The notes under the pieces are model-generated. The model was not told the origin of the DNA and ran no database searches. It worked only from the letters and a program-made list of their open reading frames with translations. Shown in pieces: positions 4,098 to 5,179 of a DNA stretch of 5,179 bases. Each line of letters opens with the position of its first letter. Within the stretch, counting starts at the first letter, position 1. The stretch is from Kiritimatiellia bacterium (lineage in GTDB: Bacteria; Verrucomicrobiota; Kiritimatiellia; RFP12; UBA1067): contig JAFXEA010000594.1 in NCBI GenBank assembly GCA_017521065.1, forward strand, positions 1 to 5,179. Reading direction: 5' to 3'. The position numbers and the translations under genes were made by a program.

Positions 4098-5179
4098 ATG
4101 AGATTTTTTGGTCGCGAAGTCGAATTGAAAGAACTTAGAAAAGTCCGCGAACTTTCTCAAGAGAGATCGCGTTTTACGGTTTTGACTGGCCGTAGGCGAG
4201 TGGGAAAGACTGAACTTTCCCGCGAGGCATTTGACGATGGCAAGACACCATACTTGAATTTGCCCATCACACGGCAGCCAGAAGTCACGCTTTGCGCCCA
4301 ACTTCAGGAAGAGGCGGAAAGGGTTCTGCATCTTGGGATGCACGGAACATGCACAAGATTTGGCGAACTTTTTCGGGAGCTGATGAAAGAGGCGGAAAAA
4401 CGCCCCTACACTCTTGTCATCGACGAATTCCAAGAGTTTGACCGCACGAACCCAGGGGTTTACGGCGACATACAGCACATCTGGGACGAGTACCACAACA
4501 AGACGAAGCTGAATCTTGTCGTCAACGGCAGCGTAAATCGCCTCATGAACAAGATATTTTTCGACGATTCGCAACCGCTGTATGGGCGCAACACTGGAAC
4601 TTTGATGCTTAAGCCCTTTAGTCCCTCGCTTCTTAAGGAGATATTCCGCTGCTACAAGCCAGACTACACAAACAGGGATTTGCTTGCACTTTGGGCAATT
4701 AGCGGTGGTGTTGCGCGGTATGTCGACATGATGATGTCGGCGCACGCATTCACAAAGGCGGAGATGCTTGAGGAGATTTTTTCGCCTTTGTCTGCATATA
4801 TTCCAGAGGGCAGGACGATTCTTGCCGACGAATTCGGTTCTGACTACGGAACGTATTTTACGCTGCTTGCGGCGATTTCTTCAGGTCAGACGACTTCTGC
4901 AGAGTTGAAAAACCTCCTTGGCACCGAAGTTGGTGGATTTCTCGCCAAGTTGGAAGATCAGTATTCCATTGTCGAAAAGAAACAGCCGATTTTCGGGAAG
5001 CCGACGGCGAAGAACGCCCACTTCCAGATCGATGACTGTTTCTTTAGGTTCTGGTTTCGGTTTGTGCACAAGTTGAACTATCTAAACGAGCTTGGCCGGC
5101 GAGATCGGATGCGGGACATCGCCGAAAGGGACTTTGACGTTTTCAGCGGCTATGCGCTGGAGCGCTATTTTACGGCGAA
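4098..5179 (+). CDS. ATP-binding protein of the ATPase_2 / COG1672 type with DUF234-like C-terminus (gene 5, partial at the right edge)
   Basis: The visible 360 residues begin MRFFGREVELKEL, the usual opening of this AAA-type family. Walker A is GRRRVGKTE at 31-39. Walker B is TLVIDEFQEF at 105-114. LNLVVNGS at 138-145 is the sensor strand, followed by the family hallmark PLYGRNTGTLMLKPF at 160-174, then ISGGVARYVD at 201-210. Residues from about 250 look like a winged-helix segment (LLAAISSGQTTSAELKNLLG). FQIDDCFFRFWFRFVHK at 309-325 is typical of the DUF234 region, and GYALERYF near the edge is expected about 100 residues before the end of such proteins. The frame has no stop before the window ends. 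Members are cytoplasmic and common in archaea and anaerobic bacteria, often in many copies, and their biological role is not established. The gene appears unrelated to the secreted cluster. Confidence 0.93.
   Translation, partial: MRFFGREVELKELRKVRELSQERSRFTVLTGRRRVGKTELSREAFDDGKTPYLNLPITRQPEVTLCAQLQEEAERVLHLGMHGTCTRFGELFRELMKEAEKRPYTLVIDEFQEFDRTNPGVYGDIQHIWDEYHNKTKLNLVVNGSVNRLMNKIFFDDSQPLYGRNTGTLMLKPFSPSLLKEIFRCYKPDYTNRDLLALWAISGGVARYVDMMMSAHAFTKAEMLEEIFSPLSAYIPEGRTILADEFGSDYGTYFTLLAAISSGQTTSAELKNLLGTEVGGFLAKLEDQYSIVEKKQPIFGKPTAKNAHFQIDDCFFRFWFRFVHKLNYLNELGRRDRMRDIAERDFDVFSGYALERYFTA

Noticed and set aside
4029..4745. Open frame of 238 codons on the minus strand
   Set aside because: It lies antisense to the ATPase, whose Walker motifs, ribosome-binding site and family hallmarks leave no doubt about the coding strand.

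Overview
The window is an accessory-type stretch from a bacterium, with every supported gene on the + strand. Four tightly packed genes for exported proteins are followed by the 5' part of a gene for an AAA-type ATPase that runs off the right edge. The genes have Shine-Dalgarno sites, mid-range GC content, many secreted orphan proteins rich in Thr-Asn, and a short GC-rich palindromic repeat scattered between genes. I infer an uncultured, probably gut-associated member of the PVC group (Kiritimatiellae or Lentisphaerota-like). No marker gene proves this, so the taxonomy is only a guess.

Left part (1-2172): an open frame enters from the left edge, crosses a partial copy of the repeat and ends at 114. 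Its stop overlaps the ATG of the first complete gene. Genes 1 (111-1076) and 2 (1150-2172) are diverged tandem paralogues. Each has a signal peptide, a small carboxypeptidase-regulatory-like (Ig/transthyretin-type) beta domain and a longer C-terminal region that I do not recognise. They share the motifs DVKDGKWQPYGA and FNPTPNDTNLE at nearly identical residue numbers. Between them lies the fossil of a C-terminal tail (ending EKGNLK-stop) that is intact at the left edge and resembled at the end of gene 2.

Middle part (2169-3863): gene 3 starts inside the stop of gene 2 (ATGA overlap) and encodes a cysteine-rich secreted protein of unknown family. A 225-base gap then holds repeat copy B inside a 65-codon open frame. 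The stop of that frame again overlaps the start of gene 4, a second secreted orphan of 183 residues.

Right part (3864-5179): repeat copy C, a short AACTCC-type tandem tract, weak promoter and leader-ORF candidates, and then the ATPase (ATPase_2 / COG1672 type, Walker A and B visible, C-terminal DUF234-like region cut by the window edge).

Genes 1 to 3, and perhaps 4, look like one translationally coupled cluster of envelope or secreted proteins. The ATPase looks like a separate unit. The most interesting points are the recurrent gene-junction module (tail peptide, ribosome-binding site and start codon packed into one conserved block, used before unrelated genes) and the 54-base palindromic repeat, which lies in the same stop-free reading frame in all three copies.
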